DNA of 64,000 nt, from assembly GCF_001939065.1 (NCBI RefSeq), contig NZ_MPSZ01000006.1, positions 62,001 through 126,000 of the forward strand, read 5' to 3'. This DNA comes from Exiguobacterium indicum HHS 31. Its GTDB lineage: Bacteria; Bacillota; Bacilli; Exiguobacteriales; Exiguobacteriaceae. Made by a program: the position numbers and the translations under genes. Of this stretch, positions 16,583 to 30,984 are shown one piece after another. The notes below the pieces were generated by a model. It saw only the letters and a program-made list of their open reading frames with translations, searched no databases and had not been told where the DNA came from. Each line of letters opens with the position of its first letter. Within the stretch, counting starts at the first letter, position 1.

Positions 16583-17377
16583 TTATCGGACGCGACCGAT
16601 TTCAGAAACTGCCTTTTCCGCTGTCCGGTCATACGCTTGAATGACTTTTTGATTCGCTTCAAACTGACGCAGACCAGCGTTCATCTCTGCCATCGTCTGT
16701 TCAATCGCGACGTTCCCGAGTTCAAGTACCCCTTGATCAACCTTGACGTTGCCTTGTGCCAACGCTTCAGGTGCCCGGTAGAGTCCGTTCTCAACCCGTT
16801 CGAGTTGTTCCGTATTATTCGTCGTCACAAGTCCTAGTCGTCCGACTTGCTCTCCGTTCCCCCGCGTCACGACACCTTCAGGTGAGACTTTGAAATCGTC
16901 ATTGCCGACGTTCATGATATTTCCGTTCTCATCGAGTACCTGATCGCCGTCCGTCGTCCGTAAGATACCGTCTCCATCGACTGCGAACTGCCCATTCGTC
17001 GTATACAATGTTTCTCCTTCGATTCCTGTTCCTTCTCCCGTATTATGGAAAATCGTGAACATCGGCACACCGTCGATCGAACTAATCTGTAAATCCGTCG
17101 CATTTCCTGTCTCCGTGATGGATCCAGGTGCGAAGTTCGGTGTCGCCGCCTGCATAAACACACCTGTCGCGAGCGTACCGACGTTTCCAGCAGGTCGAAT
17201 TCCCGTCCGTTCATTCGTCGCCGCTTGATGGATCATCATCTCCGGAAACGTGCGCAGGGATGCTTGATCGGCACGGAAGCCGGGCGTCCGTGCATTCGCT
17301 AAGTTATTACTCAACATCTCTTGTTGGCGTTGCAATGCCTGCATCGCACCGGATGCCGTATACATTCCGCGTAACAT
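16583..17377 (-). CDS. flhO: Flagellar hook-basal body protein FlhO (FlgF/FlgG-like)
   Basis: The 264-aa axial flagellar protein has the N-terminal motif QQEMLSNNLANARTPGFRAD and the C-terminal coil ELGNVAIEQTMAEMNAGLRQ. It is the first gene of the flhO-flhP pair. A sequence resembling a flagellar sigma-D -10 element lies about 50 nt upstream. In Bacillus flhO directly follows mbl; here an MFS gene and an oppositely transcribed EAL gene separate them. Confidence 0.92.
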   Translation of the reverse strand: MLRGMYTASGAMQALQRQQEMLSNNLANARTPGFRADQASLRTFPEMMIHQAATNERTGIRPAGNVGTLATGVFMQAATPNFAPGSITETGNATDLQISSIDGVPMFTIFHNTGEGTGIEGETLYTTNGQFAVDGDGILRTTDGDQVLDENGNIMNVGNDDFKVSPEGVVTRGNGEQVGRLGLVTTNNTEQLERVENGLYRAPEALAQGNVKVDQGVLELGNVAIEQTMAEMNAGLRQFEANQKVIQAYDRTAEKAVSEIGRVR

Positions 17378-17425
17378 CTATATTTCATCTCCTCATTGAC
17401 TTCATGTTCAATTCTATCTTTTAGT

Positions 17426-17452
17426 ATATCGGTCCGTTTGCTTCAGATTATG
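17426..17452 (-). promoter_or_regulatory. Possible sigma-D (flagellar) promoter of flhO-flhP
   Basis: The minus strand reads ACCGATAT (17426-17433), 7 of 8 to the sigma-D -10 consensus GCCGATAT. The -35 position 15 nt upstream reads CATA instead of TAAA. flhOP is sigma-D dependent in Bacillus subtilis, which supports the call. Confidence 0.5.
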
Positions 17453-17619
17453 AGTTTTTTTCAAAAAAAGGGAATAAAATTCTGAGTTGCATCTAAAGTA
17501 CTACTATTCCTATCAAAAAATCATTCTCCTTCTTTTGAATTCGTTTCATATTCATAATTATTCCAATTGGGTATAATTAGAAGTAGTTCATATCGACCAG
17601 TTGAAACGAGGTGATGACG

Positions 17620-20472
17620 GTGTCTTTCTTTAAAAGACGTACGAACCAATCGACCACTCCTTCTTTAGATTTCACACTGTTGACAGACATGACCCACTTC
17701 CTTGAAAATCACCCGGATGCAGTTTATACGATGGATTTGAAAGGAAATTTCATCGCATTTAATAATAAGCTACCTCTTTTACTCGGTTATCCTACCGACG
17801 CGATCCGTAGTATGCATTTCAGCGAGCTGCTCATCAAATCAGAAGCTGAACGTATTGCACCACTAAAACATCGTGTTCACGAAGGCGAAACGATTCATTT
17901 CACAACGGACATTCAACGAAAAGATGGTCAAATCCTGACTGTCAACGTCACGAACATTCCCCTCTACAATCAACACGTCATCATTGGACTTTACGGCATT
18001 GCGCGTGACGTCTCCCAACAAAAAGAATTACGTACCGCTTATAATCGTCTACTTGCAAAGGAACAGTTGACGACGACGCTTGACGGCGTCACCTTTCTTG
18101 AATATATTCCTTCGACGAAACAACTGACTGCCGATGCCGCACTTAGTCAATTGCTAGAATGGTCACAGCGTCATGTCGCACAAATGGATGCATACGAACT
18201 GCTCGACGAAATCCACCCGGAAGACCGCGATCTATTCTTACAACAGAGTACTGCCTTGTGTGACGAGCAGATTGCTGAATTCTCGATGTCCCTTCGAATG
18301 AGCAAACGACGTCACTATACGAAAGTCGTTCGTTGTGATGCCTTACTTCAGCAAAACTCTTCTCCCCGCTGCGTCAACTTCATCCTGCATGATGCGACGG
18401 AGCTGACGAGTCTTGAACGCGAACGCGATCATGCCATTCAGTCCTTAAAGGATGTCTTCGGCTCACTGGATACGTCCATTTACGAACATATCTATCATCC
18501 GCAAACCGTCACGTTTCAATCAGCCGGTTTTTTAGCTCCCTATCAGCACATCCTGAACCGGATTGAAAAGGAACCCCAGTTATGGCGGACACTGATTCAC
18601 CCCGAGGATTTACCACATTTAGAACTCTCGTATCCTGAGATTCGTAACGGTAAGGTCATCCGACACGTCTATCGCCTCCAACTCCTCGACAATGTCTTTT
18701 GGATCGAGGAAACCTGTATTCCAATTCTTGATAATAAGGGCGATGTCTCGGGTCATTATGGGGTCTCGTCTGACATTACGATTTTAAAAGAGCAACAGCA
18801 TACGATTTGGCATCTCTCCATGCATGACTCGTTAACTCAGTTACCGAACCGCGCCTTTTTACTCGAGGAAATCACGAGTTTATTGAAGACACGAACATCG
18901 TTTACGTTGCTTGCTGTCACCTTTAAGCAATACAATGTCATTCATGAACGTTTCGGACATGATGTCGGAGATGAATGGATTCGCCAGACGAGTGCTGAAG
19001 TGCGTCGCTTTGCAGATCAAGATCATTTCGTCGGTCATCTGTTCGGTGATAAGTATCTCTTCATCATTAAGAAACCGATCGATGAGACAGCTATCGTGAA
19101 ACTAAGCCATCAGCTACTGAAGCTATCTGAAAAACGTTTTGATGTCTTGTCTTATGAATTGTTCACGAACGTCTATATCGGTATCACATACGTCGTCAAC
19201 GATAAACTATCAGCAGACGAATTATTGAAACAAACGTATACAGCACTCCGGCGTGCGAAATCACGAACGAAGAGCAATTATCAGTTTTACTCGACGACGC
19301 TCGATATTGATATGTATCGCCGTTATGAACTCGAACGGGATTTACGATACGCCATTCAAAACGAGCAGCTCGTCCTCGAATACCAGCCGAAAGTCGATGG
19401 CTGGAACGGAAATATCCAAGGAGCCGAAGCATTGATTCGCTGGAATCATCCGGAGTGGGGACGCTTGACGCCAAAGGATTTTCTCTCCTTGTCGGAAGAA
19501 AGTGAGATGTATCTCCACATTGGGGATTGGGTACTCGATCAGACATGTCGTTTTCTCAGTAAGCTTCGCGAACAACGCCATTCGAACATCGTTCCGATTT
19601 CCATCAACGTCTCCCCGAAGCGTCTGTTTTACGGAGATTTTGGACAAGTCATCGAACAATATCTCAAGCGATACCGAGTACCGGGTCATCTCCTTGAGAT
19701 TGAATTACTCGAGTCCGACATCTTACTTGAAAGCGATAAAATCCATGAGATTCTAGAACGAATTTCTGCACTCGGTGTCCATATCTCCTTAGATGACTTC
19801 GGTACCGCCTATTCATCGATCTCTCACGTCCAGCGCTATCCGATCAATTGCCTAAAGATCGATCGTTCTCTCGCGCAACTGATCGAGCACGATCCAAAAA
19901 GTCGTTCCGTCGTCAAAAGCATTCTCTTCATGGCAAAGGAGTTTCAATTGACAGTCGTCGCAGAAGGCATCGAAACGATTCCGCAGCTCGACTTTTATCG
20001 CGAGTTACAGTGCGACCTGATTCAAGGTTATTTATTTAGCAAACCTGTGTCAGAGAGCACTTTTGAAAAATTACTGACGAAAGGGATGTTATATCCTCAA
20101 CACACCGGTACAGCCGCTCCAGTCGAAGCGATCTTATCGTTATTCGCTCAAATCACGATTACCCGGCTAAACGGTCGAGCCATCCAAGTCGGATCCTCTG
20201 ATATCCTGATCAACCGATGTACGAATAAGACGCTGTTCTTCTACTCTTCGATTCGTCTGCCGATTCATCAAAACATCGAACTAAACGTGACACTTGCCTC
20301 ATTGATTCATCCCGAGATTTTTCTCGTTCCTGTATCCATCACGGAACTCGATAACGGCCTGTTCCATTATGCAGCGGATTTCAAGGTGCGTGCGCTCTCT
20401 TCTCTCGTCCAGGAGCAACTGAAACATTCTCAACCTTCCTTTTTGGAAGACGTTCTCGAACCGCCTTCTTAA
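17620..20472 (+). CDS. Triple-PAS, degenerate GGDEF, EAL cyclic-di-GMP protein
   Basis: The start is the GTG at 17620, 6 nt after GAGGTG. The order over 950 aa is: PAS 1 (about 25-140), PAS 2 and PAS 3 (to about 390, with HPEDR and HPEDL motifs), GGDEF (about 400-565), EAL (about 575-815) and a C-terminal beta-rich domain of about 115 residues. The GGDEF signature reads FGDKY near 475, so cyclase activity is unlikely. The EAL domain keeps the catalytic set: EAL (603-605), ISINVSP, LEIELLES, DDFGTAYSS, KIDRS and VAEGIET. This predicts a cytoplasmic phosphodiesterase tuned by PAS signals. The C-terminal domain lacks clear PilZ motifs. No transmembrane segment is seen. Confidence 0.88.
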   Translation: MSFFKRRTNQSTTPSLDFTLLTDMTHFLENHPDAVYTMDLKGNFIAFNNKLPLLLGYPTDAIRSMHFSELLIKSEAERIAPLKHRVHEGETIHFTTDIQRKDGQILTVNVTNIPLYNQHVIIGLYGIARDVSQQKELRTAYNRLLAKEQLTTTLDGVTFLEYIPSTKQLTADAALSQLLEWSQRHVAQMDAYELLDEIHPEDRDLFLQQSTALCDEQIAEFSMSLRMSKRRHYTKVVRCDALLQQNSSPRCVNFILHDATELTSLERERDHAIQSLKDVFGSLDTSIYEHIYHPQTVTFQSAGFLAPYQHILNRIEKEPQLWRTLIHPEDLPHLELSYPEIRNGKVIRHVYRLQLLDNVFWIEETCIPILDNKGDVSGHYGVSSDITILKEQQHTIWHLSMHDSLTQLPNRAFLLEEITSLLKTRTSFTLLAVTFKQYNVIHERFGHDVGDEWIRQTSAEVRRFADQDHFVGHLFGDKYLFIIKKPIDETAIVKLSHQLLKLSEKRFDVLSYELFTNVYIGITYVVNDKLSADELLKQTYTALRRAKSRTKSNYQFYSTTLDIDMYRRYELERDLRYAIQNEQLVLEYQPKVDGWNGNIQGAEALIRWNHPEWGRLTPKDFLSLSEESEMYLHIGDWVLDQTCRFLSKLREQRHSNIVPISINVSPKRLFYGDFGQVIEQYLKRYRVPGHLLEIELLESDILLESDKIHEILERISALGVHISLDDFGTAYSSISHVQRYPINCLKIDRSLAQLIEHDPKSRSVVKSILFMAKEFQLTVVAEGIETIPQLDFYRELQCDLIQGYLFSKPVSESTFEKLLTKGMLYPQHTGTAAPVEAILSLFAQITITRLNGRAIQVGSSDILINRCTNKTLFFYSSIRLPIHQNIELNVTLASLIHPEIFLVPVSITELDNGLFHYAADFKVRALSSLVQEQLKHSQPSFLEDVLEPPS

Positions 20473-20477
20473 GACAA

Positions 20478-20515
20478 AAAACACGTCGACTCCTTCGTTC
20501 GAGTCGACGTGTTTT
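20478..20515. terminator. Bidirectional terminator
   Basis: A 15-bp perfect stem (20478-20492 with 20501-20515, arms AAAACACGTCGACTC) has an 8-nt loop and lies between converging genes. Confidence 0.88.
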
Positions 20516-20518
20516 ACC

Positions 20519-21715
20519 TTATCCGTTATTTTTACTGAGCACTGCTGTTTGTGTCCGCTCTAACACGGCATTCGTGATGACGATCAGTCCAGTGAAGAGG
20601 AATAACGCTTCAAAGCCGAAGTGCCCGGCAATCTGTCCACCCGCGAGTGGTCCGAGGAAGTTCCCCATGAACTGCGCGGACTGGTTATATCCAAAAATCC
20701 GTCCTGACGCATTGGCTGGCGTATTCTTCCGAAGCAACGTTTGGACGGACGGCATTAAAGCAGCTGTCGCAAAACCAATTCCCATCCGTAAGACGATCAG
20801 TTGGCTCGTATCCGTGACGAACGCTTGCGGAATCAAGAACGCCGCAAAAATAAGTAGCGCAAAAAACAAGACACGCTCTGCTCCGATTTTATCCGATAGA
20901 CGACCGAGTCGTTGCGCCGCGATCAATGCCGCGATCCCAGGTGCCGAAGCAACGATCCCGGATAGTAACGCGAGACGTTCTGTCCCCGGACTGAGTTCCC
21001 GGACGTAGAGCGACAGAATTGGACTAATCGATTGTGCCGCGAACTGAATCAGGAACGTCGTCAAAAAGAGACTTAAAATGAGTTCCGGATGACGAAGCGA
21101 CTGGATAACTTCTTTCGCGGACGCCATTTTTTTGACTTCCATTGGGACGAATTCTTCTTTAACTAAGAAGTAGGTCACGAGGAAGGTAATGAAGAGCGGA
21201 ACGCTCGTAAAGAGAAAAACGGGTCGAAGCCCAACAACGTCGGCGAGGAATCCTCCAATGAGAGGTCCTAGCAATCCACCGGCAATCCCACCGGTCGACA
21301 GGGTGCCGAGCGCCCAGCCACTTTTCTCTTTTGGGGTTTGGGAAGCAACGAGTGTAATACCGGCTGAAATGAATCCGGACACGGCTCCCATGACAAGACG
21401 TAAGAATACGAGTTGATAGACGTCTTGAACGAAACTAATCAAGAACATGACGATCGACATACCAAGACTTGCGCGAAGCAACATCAGCTTCCGACCTTTT
21501 CGATCGGCGAGACGTCCCCAGATTGGTGAGACGATCGCAGCGACGAGGAACGTTGCACCAAAAGCGATGCCGGACCAGGTCGTAATATCTTGTCGGCTGT
21601 CGACACCAAGTTCTTCAATGAATAAGGGCAAAAACGGTAAAACGAGACTGAGGGCTGCAGCGGTCAAAAAACTACCGAACCAAACGACGACTAAATTTCT
21701 TTTCCACAATGGCAT
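20519..21715 (-). CDS. MFS multidrug-type efflux transporter
   Basis: The 398-aa, 12-helix major facilitator starts at the ATG at 21715 (MPLWKRNLVVVWFGSFL), behind AAGGAAG; the frame is open 20 codons further but without a Shine-Dalgarno. It carries the family motif A between helices 2 and 3 (GRLADRKGRKLMLLRASLGM) and a motif C-like GGIAGGLLGPLIGGFLAD in helix 5, typical of drug/H+ antiporters. The drug is not predictable. It sits between mbl and the EAL gene, an insertion relative to the Bacillus order. Confidence 0.88.
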   Translation of the reverse strand: MPLWKRNLVVVWFGSFLTAAALSLVLPFLPLFIEELGVDSRQDITTWSGIAFGATFLVAAIVSPIWGRLADRKGRKLMLLRASLGMSIVMFLISFVQDVYQLVFLRLVMGAVSGFISAGITLVASQTPKEKSGWALGTLSTGGIAGGLLGPLIGGFLADVVGLRPVFLFTSVPLFITFLVTYFLVKEEFVPMEVKKMASAKEVIQSLRHPELILSLFLTTFLIQFAAQSISPILSLYVRELSPGTERLALLSGIVASAPGIAALIAAQRLGRLSDKIGAERVLFFALLIFAAFLIPQAFVTDTSQLIVLRMGIGFATAALMPSVQTLLRKNTPANASGRIFGYNQSAQFMGNFLGPLAGGQIAGHFGFEALFLFTGLIVITNAVLERTQTAVLSKNNG

Positions 21716-21865
21716 TGTGGCATCACTTCCTTTTATTTTACAATTCGTTTCAATACAACATCTTCTAATATACACTTCACAATATGAAATGTCTAGCGTT
21801 TGAATCGTTCAAGTGTTTCTTCCAGTTGTCCTCTACTCTTCATTAATTCGCAAAATGGATGCTAC

Positions 21866-21899
21866 AAAAAAAAGAAGCATTCTCCGATGAGAACACTTC
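21866..21899 (-). terminator. Terminator of mbl
   Basis: The stem GAAG-CA-TTCTC / GAGAA-CA-CTTC (21874-21885 with internal 2-nt mismatch, partner to 21899) is followed on the minus strand by eight T, 10 nt after the mbl stop. Confidence 0.7.
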
Positions 21900-21909
21900 C
21901 ATCTTTTCA

Positions 21910-22890
21910 TCACTTGCCTAAATTATCGAGCATGATGCCTGTACCGCGTGCGACACATAGCATTGGATCTTCTGCGATCAGAACCGGTAGTCCGAGTTCT
22001 TTTGCAAGCAGTTGATCGATGCCGTCAAGGAGTGCGCCCCCACCCGTCAGGATGATACCGCGATCGATGATATCCGCCGCGAGCTCTGGTGGTGTCTTCT
22101 CGAGCACACGCTTCGTTGCTTCGACGATTTCCATCGCTGCTTCCGCGAGCGCTTCGTGCATCTCTTCTGATGTCACCGTGATGTTGTGCGGTAAGCCTGT
22201 CACGAGATTGCGTCCCCGAATATCCATCTGTTCGCTCCGTCCGTCTTCTGAAACAGTAGCAACCGTCGTCTTGACCGCTTGTGCCGTCCGTTCCCCGATG
22301 ATGAGCTTATGTGTATCCTTGATTGAACGGATGATGTCGTGGTCGAAGCGATCTCCTGCGACTTTGATCGTCTCCCCGCATACGATATCACCCATCGATA
22401 GCACAGCGACGTCCGTCGTCCCCCCACCGATATCAATGACCATGTGCCCTGCTGGCATCCAAATGTCCATACCGGCACCGACTGCTGCGACCTTTGGCTC
22501 GACTTCGAGGAAGACCGTCTTTGCGCCTGATTTTTCACCGGCTTGACGAATCGCCTTCGCTTCAACCGTCGTGATGCTTGCTGGTGTACAGATCAACATC
22601 CGGACGCCACCGAACATTTTACGGACTTCAATCTTATCAATGAAATGGCGAAGCATTGCTTCCGTCATCTCGAAGTCCGCGATGACTCCGTCTTGTAAGG
22701 GACGAATCGCGACGATGTTCCCCGGTGTCCGCCCTACCATCAAGTGTGCTTCCGTTCCTACTGCATGAATCTTACCTGTTGCCTTATCGATCGCGACGAC
22801 CGATGGCTCATCGAGGACGATGCCTCTTCCTTTGACATGAATGACGACGTTCGCCGTCCCTAAGTCGATTCCGATATCTTTTGAAAACAT
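21910..22890 (-). CDS. mbl: MreB-like rod-shape protein Mbl
   Basis: This bacterial actin forms membrane-associated filaments that guide sidewall peptidoglycan synthesis. The 326-aa protein starts MFSKDIGIDLGTANVVIHVK. It has the phosphate-1 loop DLGTAN, phosphate 2 (DIGGGTTDVAVLS) and the adenosine motif (GIILTGGGALLDGI). Similarity by eye is to Mbl rather than MreB (IHVKGRGIVLDEPSVVAIDK). It follows murA with about 217 nt between, without the sporulation genes found there in Bacillus. Confidence 0.95.
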   Translation of the reverse strand: MFSKDIGIDLGTANVVIHVKGRGIVLDEPSVVAIDKATGKIHAVGTEAHLMVGRTPGNIVAIRPLQDGVIADFEMTEAMLRHFIDKIEVRKMFGGVRMLICTPASITTVEAKAIRQAGEKSGAKTVFLEVEPKVAAVGAGMDIWMPAGHMVIDIGGGTTDVAVLSMGDIVCGETIKVAGDRFDHDIIRSIKDTHKLIIGERTAQAVKTTVATVSEDGRSEQMDIRGRNLVTGLPHNITVTSEEMHEALAEAAMEIVEATKRVLEKTPPELAADIIDRGIILTGGGALLDGIDQLLAKELGLPVLIAEDPMLCVARGTGIMLDNLGK

Positions 22891-23063
22891 CTCGTGTGCT
22901 CTCCTTTACCCGATGGCTATTCTTCCAAAATATAGAACGTCGTTTGGACGTCTAACCCATTTATGTATACATACTTTTCAATTCTAGCATACGCCTCATA
23001 ACGAAACGACTTTCTTTTTCGCTTTTCACATTTCATTGTCATCTTTTTGAAAATACAGCAAAA

Positions 23064-23095
23064 AAGCATCATCTCAAAAACATGAGATGATGCTT
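23064..23095 (-). terminator. Terminator of murA
   Basis: A 13-bp perfect stem AAGCATCATCTCA / TGAGATGATGCTT is followed on the minus strand by a T run, just after the murA stop. Confidence 0.88.
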
Positions 23096-23107
23096 GGATA
23101 ATTGGAA

Positions 23108-24412
23108 TTAAAGCTTTGTTGCTGCCGTTTCTTCGACGATTGCCGCTTCTTCTGTCACACGTTCGACGTCTGCACCGAGTGCTTGAAGTTTGAGGTGGAA
23201 GTCGACGTATCCACGATCGATGTGGTGAAGCGCACCGACACGCGTTTCGCCTTCAGCGATCAATCCTGCTGTGACGAGTGCAGCACCTGAGCGAAGATCC
23301 GTTGAAAGAACTTCCGCACCTTGTAACTGTACACCACCATTGATGATCGACGAGCGACCTTCAATCTTGATGTCCGCGTTCATGCGACGGAATTCTTCAA
23401 CGTGCATGAAACGGTTCTCAAAAACTGTTTCCGTGATGACCGATGTGCCGCCTGCTTTGAGAACGAGGGCCATCATCTGTGCTTGAACGTCTGTCGGGAA
23501 ACCAGGGTGTGGCATCGTCTTGACATCAACTGCTTCAAGTTTTGCTGGACCAACGACACGGAGTCCTTCTTCTGTATCCGTGATTTTAACGCCCATCTCT
23601 TCCATCTTCGAGATGAGTGGACGAAGGTGTTCGCGCTCAGCACCGATGACTTCGACGTCACCTTCTGTGATCGCTGCTGCGATCATGAACGTACCTGCTT
23701 CAATCCGGTCAGGAATGACATAGTGTGTTGCACCGTGTAATTTCTCGACGCCTTCGATGCGGATCGTTTCTGTACCTGCACCGCGGACTTTTGCGCCCAT
23801 TGCGTTCAAGAAGTTCGCAAGGTCAACGATTTCTGGTTCTTTTGCGACGTTCTCGATGACTGTCGTTCCTTCTGCGAGTGTCGCAGCCATCATGATATTC
23901 TCTGTCGCACCGACTGATGGGAAGTCGAGGTAGATTTTTGCACCTTGGAGACGACCGTCGACATGCGCTTCAACAAATCCGTTTCCGATGATCGTCTTCG
24001 CGCCCATCGCTTCGAAGCCTTTCAAGTGAAGATCGATCGGACGTGATCCGATTGCACAGCCACCTGGCATTGCAACGCGTGCGCGCCCGAGGCGTGCAAG
24101 TAATGGACCCATGACGAGAATCGAAGCTCGCATCTTACGCACGTACTCGAGTGGTGCCTCGTCTTTAAGATTCGGCTCTGCATTGACCGTCACCGTGTTG
24201 GCTTCCGCATCGAATTCGACTTCCGCGTTCAAGTTGCGCAACACGTTATTGATCGTATAGACGTCTGCTAAACGTGGTACGTTTTGAAGGACGGATTTCC
24301 CTTCTGATGCAAGCAATGTTGCAACGAGTGTTTTTAATACGGCATTTTTTGCACCTTCTACTTTGACTGTGCCAGCTAATTTACGTCCGCCTCGGACAAC
24401 GATTTTTTCCAT
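23108..24412 (-). CDS. murA: UDP-N-acetylglucosamine 1-carboxyvinyltransferase MurA
   Basis: MurA makes the first committed step of peptidoglycan synthesis, transferring enolpyruvate from PEP to UDP-GlcNAc in the cytoplasm. The 434-aa protein starts [20 protein letters not shown] and has the active-site loop [20 protein letters not shown] with the catalytic cysteine, the target of fosfomycin. It has the typical length and two-domain repeat pattern. By position after the atp operon and ywzB it corresponds to murAA of Bacillus. Confidence 0.96.
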   Translation of the reverse strand: MEKIVVRGGRKLAGTVKVEGAKNAVLKTLVATLLASEGKSVLQNVPRLADVYTINNVLRNLNAEVEFDAEANTVTVNAEPNLKDEAPLEYVRKMRASILVMGPLLARLGRARVAMPGGCAIGSRPIDLHLKGFEAMGAKTIIGNGFVEAHVDGRLQGAKIYLDFPSVGATENIMMAATLAEGTTVIENVAKEPEIVDLANFLNAMGAKVRGAGTETIRIEGVEKLHGATHYVIPDRIEAGTFMIAAAITEGDVEVIGAEREHLRPLISKMEEMGVKITDTEEGLRVVGPAKLEAVDVKTMPHPGFPTDVQAQMMALVLKAGGTSVITETVFENRFMHVEEFRRMNADIKIEGRSSIINGGVQLQGAEVLSTDLRSGAALVTAGLIAEGETRVGALHHIDRGYVDFHLKLQALGADVERVTEEAAIVEETAATKL

Positions 24413-24633
24413 TCCCCATACTCCTCTGCTTCGTTTCTGTTCTATTTATGATGGCGTGATAAGTGCGTATGCGGTTCGAGATGAACCGATAGAAGAGAAA
24501 CTCCCAATAGTTAAAACTACTACGCGACTGTTTCGATGATTGATAAATTGACTGTGTTCTTTCATTAAAGAACAGTGTCCTTTTCCATGGTAATCCAGTT
24601 TCACGATACAAGGTTTACAATGAAGTTACAAGT

Positions 24634-24873
24634 TCAGCTGAATAAGAATTTCAGACGTTGCGCAAAACCCGCATATTCAAGTAAAAAGCGCGCCAGACTG
24701 GAACCAAGAGCAACAGCAAGCAGGACACGTAGTAAAACCGCCTGTGGACCTCTAGGATGTTGCAGGAATTTATCCCATTTGATTGGTAACATCACCCACC
24801 AAGCAAACAAGATGGCGATCACGTACATGAGCATGCTGATCAGAGCACTAATACCAATTGACGTCACTACCAT
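24634..24873 (-). CDS. DUF1146 family membrane protein (YwzB-like), 79 aa
   Basis: The small protein has two transmembrane helices (ISALISMLMYVIAILFAWWV and AVLLRVLLAVALGSSLARFL) joined by LPIKWDKFLQHPRGPQ, as in DUF1146/YwzB. Its place between atpC and murA is the same as ywzB in Bacillus subtilis. The Shine-Dalgarno AAGAGGTG is close to the ATG. The function is unknown. The 221 nt to murA hold no gene; ywmB, found there in Bacillus, is absent. Confidence 0.82.
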   Translation of the reverse strand: MVVTSIGISALISMLMYVIAILFAWWVMLPIKWDKFLQHPRGPQAVLLRVLLAVALGSSLARFLLEYAGFAQRLKFLFS

Positions 24874-25140
24874 TGCACCTCTTCTTCATAATTTCTTCAA
24901 CTTTACCATGATTTCATAAAATGAATGATTGCGCAAACAAAATGACACAAGCTGCATTTATTTTATCGCATAAAATATATTTATTGAAGAGCAAATGAGG
25001 AAAATCATGAGCTTTCTGTTGAAGAAATCGTGAAAACAAGGCATATAGTGTTCTTTTACATATTTTTCGCTTCCTAAACCTGATTCCAAGCGCCTCGCTC
25101 AGAAAACGCTTCTTCGCACTCATTCATTGATGCGTCGTAC
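24874..25140. other. AT-rich intergenic region upstream of the ywzB-like gene
   Basis: No convincing gene is present. A 69-codon minus-strand frame here has no Shine-Dalgarno and a composition unlike its neighbours. The region presumably carries the promoter of the ywzB-like gene. Confidence 0.5.
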
Positions 25141-25177
25141 AAAAAAAGACCCGATTCCATGAAGGAATCGAGTCTTT
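25141..25177 (-). terminator. Terminator of the atp operon
   Basis: The minus-strand transcript forms a 14-bp stem AAAGACTCGATTCC / GGAATCGGGTCTTT with one U-G pair, followed by seven U, just after atpC. Confidence 0.88.
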
Positions 25178-25185
25178 GATCGAAA

Positions 25186-25599
25186 TCAGTCGCGACCGTA
25201 GTCTTTCAAGCTGAGACGGTTAACTGCTCGTTTCAGTGAAAGTTCAGCACGCTTGAATTCGAGTTCTGATAATTTCGTGTCCTGGAGACGACGTTCTGCA
25301 CGAACCTTCGCAGCTGCAGCACGGTCGTAGTCGACCTTGTCTGCTTGCTCCGCAGTTTCCGCAAGAACCGTTACAGTATCCTGGCGCACTTCCATAAAGC
25401 CACCGCTGATAGCGATCAACGTGCGTCCGCCATCTTCGTGGCGCAACTTCAAGATGCTGATGTCGAGTGGTGTCACGAGTGGGACGTGGTGCGGGAGAAC
25501 CCCGATCTCACCAGAAATCGTCTTCGCAACGACCATACGGACATCGCCATCATACACTTCGCCATCCGGGGTGACGATATTGACATGAAGTGTGTTCAT
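25186..25599 (-). CDS. atpC: ATP synthase F1 subunit epsilon
   Basis: This central-stalk subunit couples rotation and can inhibit ATP hydrolysis. The 137-aa protein has an N-terminal beta-sandwich ([20 protein letters not shown], then [18 protein letters not shown]) and a C-terminal two-helix domain rich in Arg, Lys and Glu. It is the last gene of the operon, 26 nt after atpD. Confidence 0.96.
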   Translation of the reverse strand: MNTLHVNIVTPDGEVYDGDVRMVVAKTISGEIGVLPHHVPLVTPLDISILKLRHEDGGRTLIAISGGFMEVRQDTVTVLAETAEQADKVDYDRAAAAKVRAERRLQDTKLSELEFKRAELSLKRAVNRLSLKDYGRD

Positions 25600-25625
25600 C
25601 TCAAGTCCCCCTTATGCTTTGTCAC

Positions 25626-27059
<1,434 letters not shown>

Positions 27060-27080
27060 CTATCGTTACGCCAGTCGGGG

Positions 27081-27938
<858 letters not shown>

Positions 27939-27974
27939 TCACCACCTTGTTAGTATCAAGAGCGTTCCGCCGGA

Positions 27975-30608
<2,634 letters not shown>

Positions 30609-30616
30609 CTACATAA

Positions 30617-30632
30617 GGGAGCCTAAGCTCCC
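30617..30632 (-). other. Intergenic hairpin between atpE and atpF
   Basis: A perfect 6-bp GC-rich hairpin GGGAGC-CTAA-GCTCCC, with a second weaker hairpin (GTTCA / TGAAC) next to it, fills the 127-nt atpE-atpF gap, the longest within the operon. There is no strong T run, so it may protect the 3' end of an atpE-containing transcript rather than terminate fully. Confidence 0.5.
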
Positions 30633-30696
30633 GTGACGGTTCACTCAAACGTTGAACGAATAGCGCCCTATGTAGTCCGTTCTCGTTAATCGTGGA

Positions 30697-30984
<288 letters not shown>

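Noticed and set aside
19000-19060. Active diguanylate cyclase site in the GGDEF domain
   Set aside because: The signature reads FGDKY, lacking the second Gly-Gly and the catalytic Glu, so synthesis of c-di-GMP is unlikely.
24914-25123. 69-codon minus-strand reading frame between the ywzB-like gene and atpC
   Set aside because: No Shine-Dalgarno, AT-rich composition unlike neighbouring genes and no recognisable protein pattern; most likely chance.
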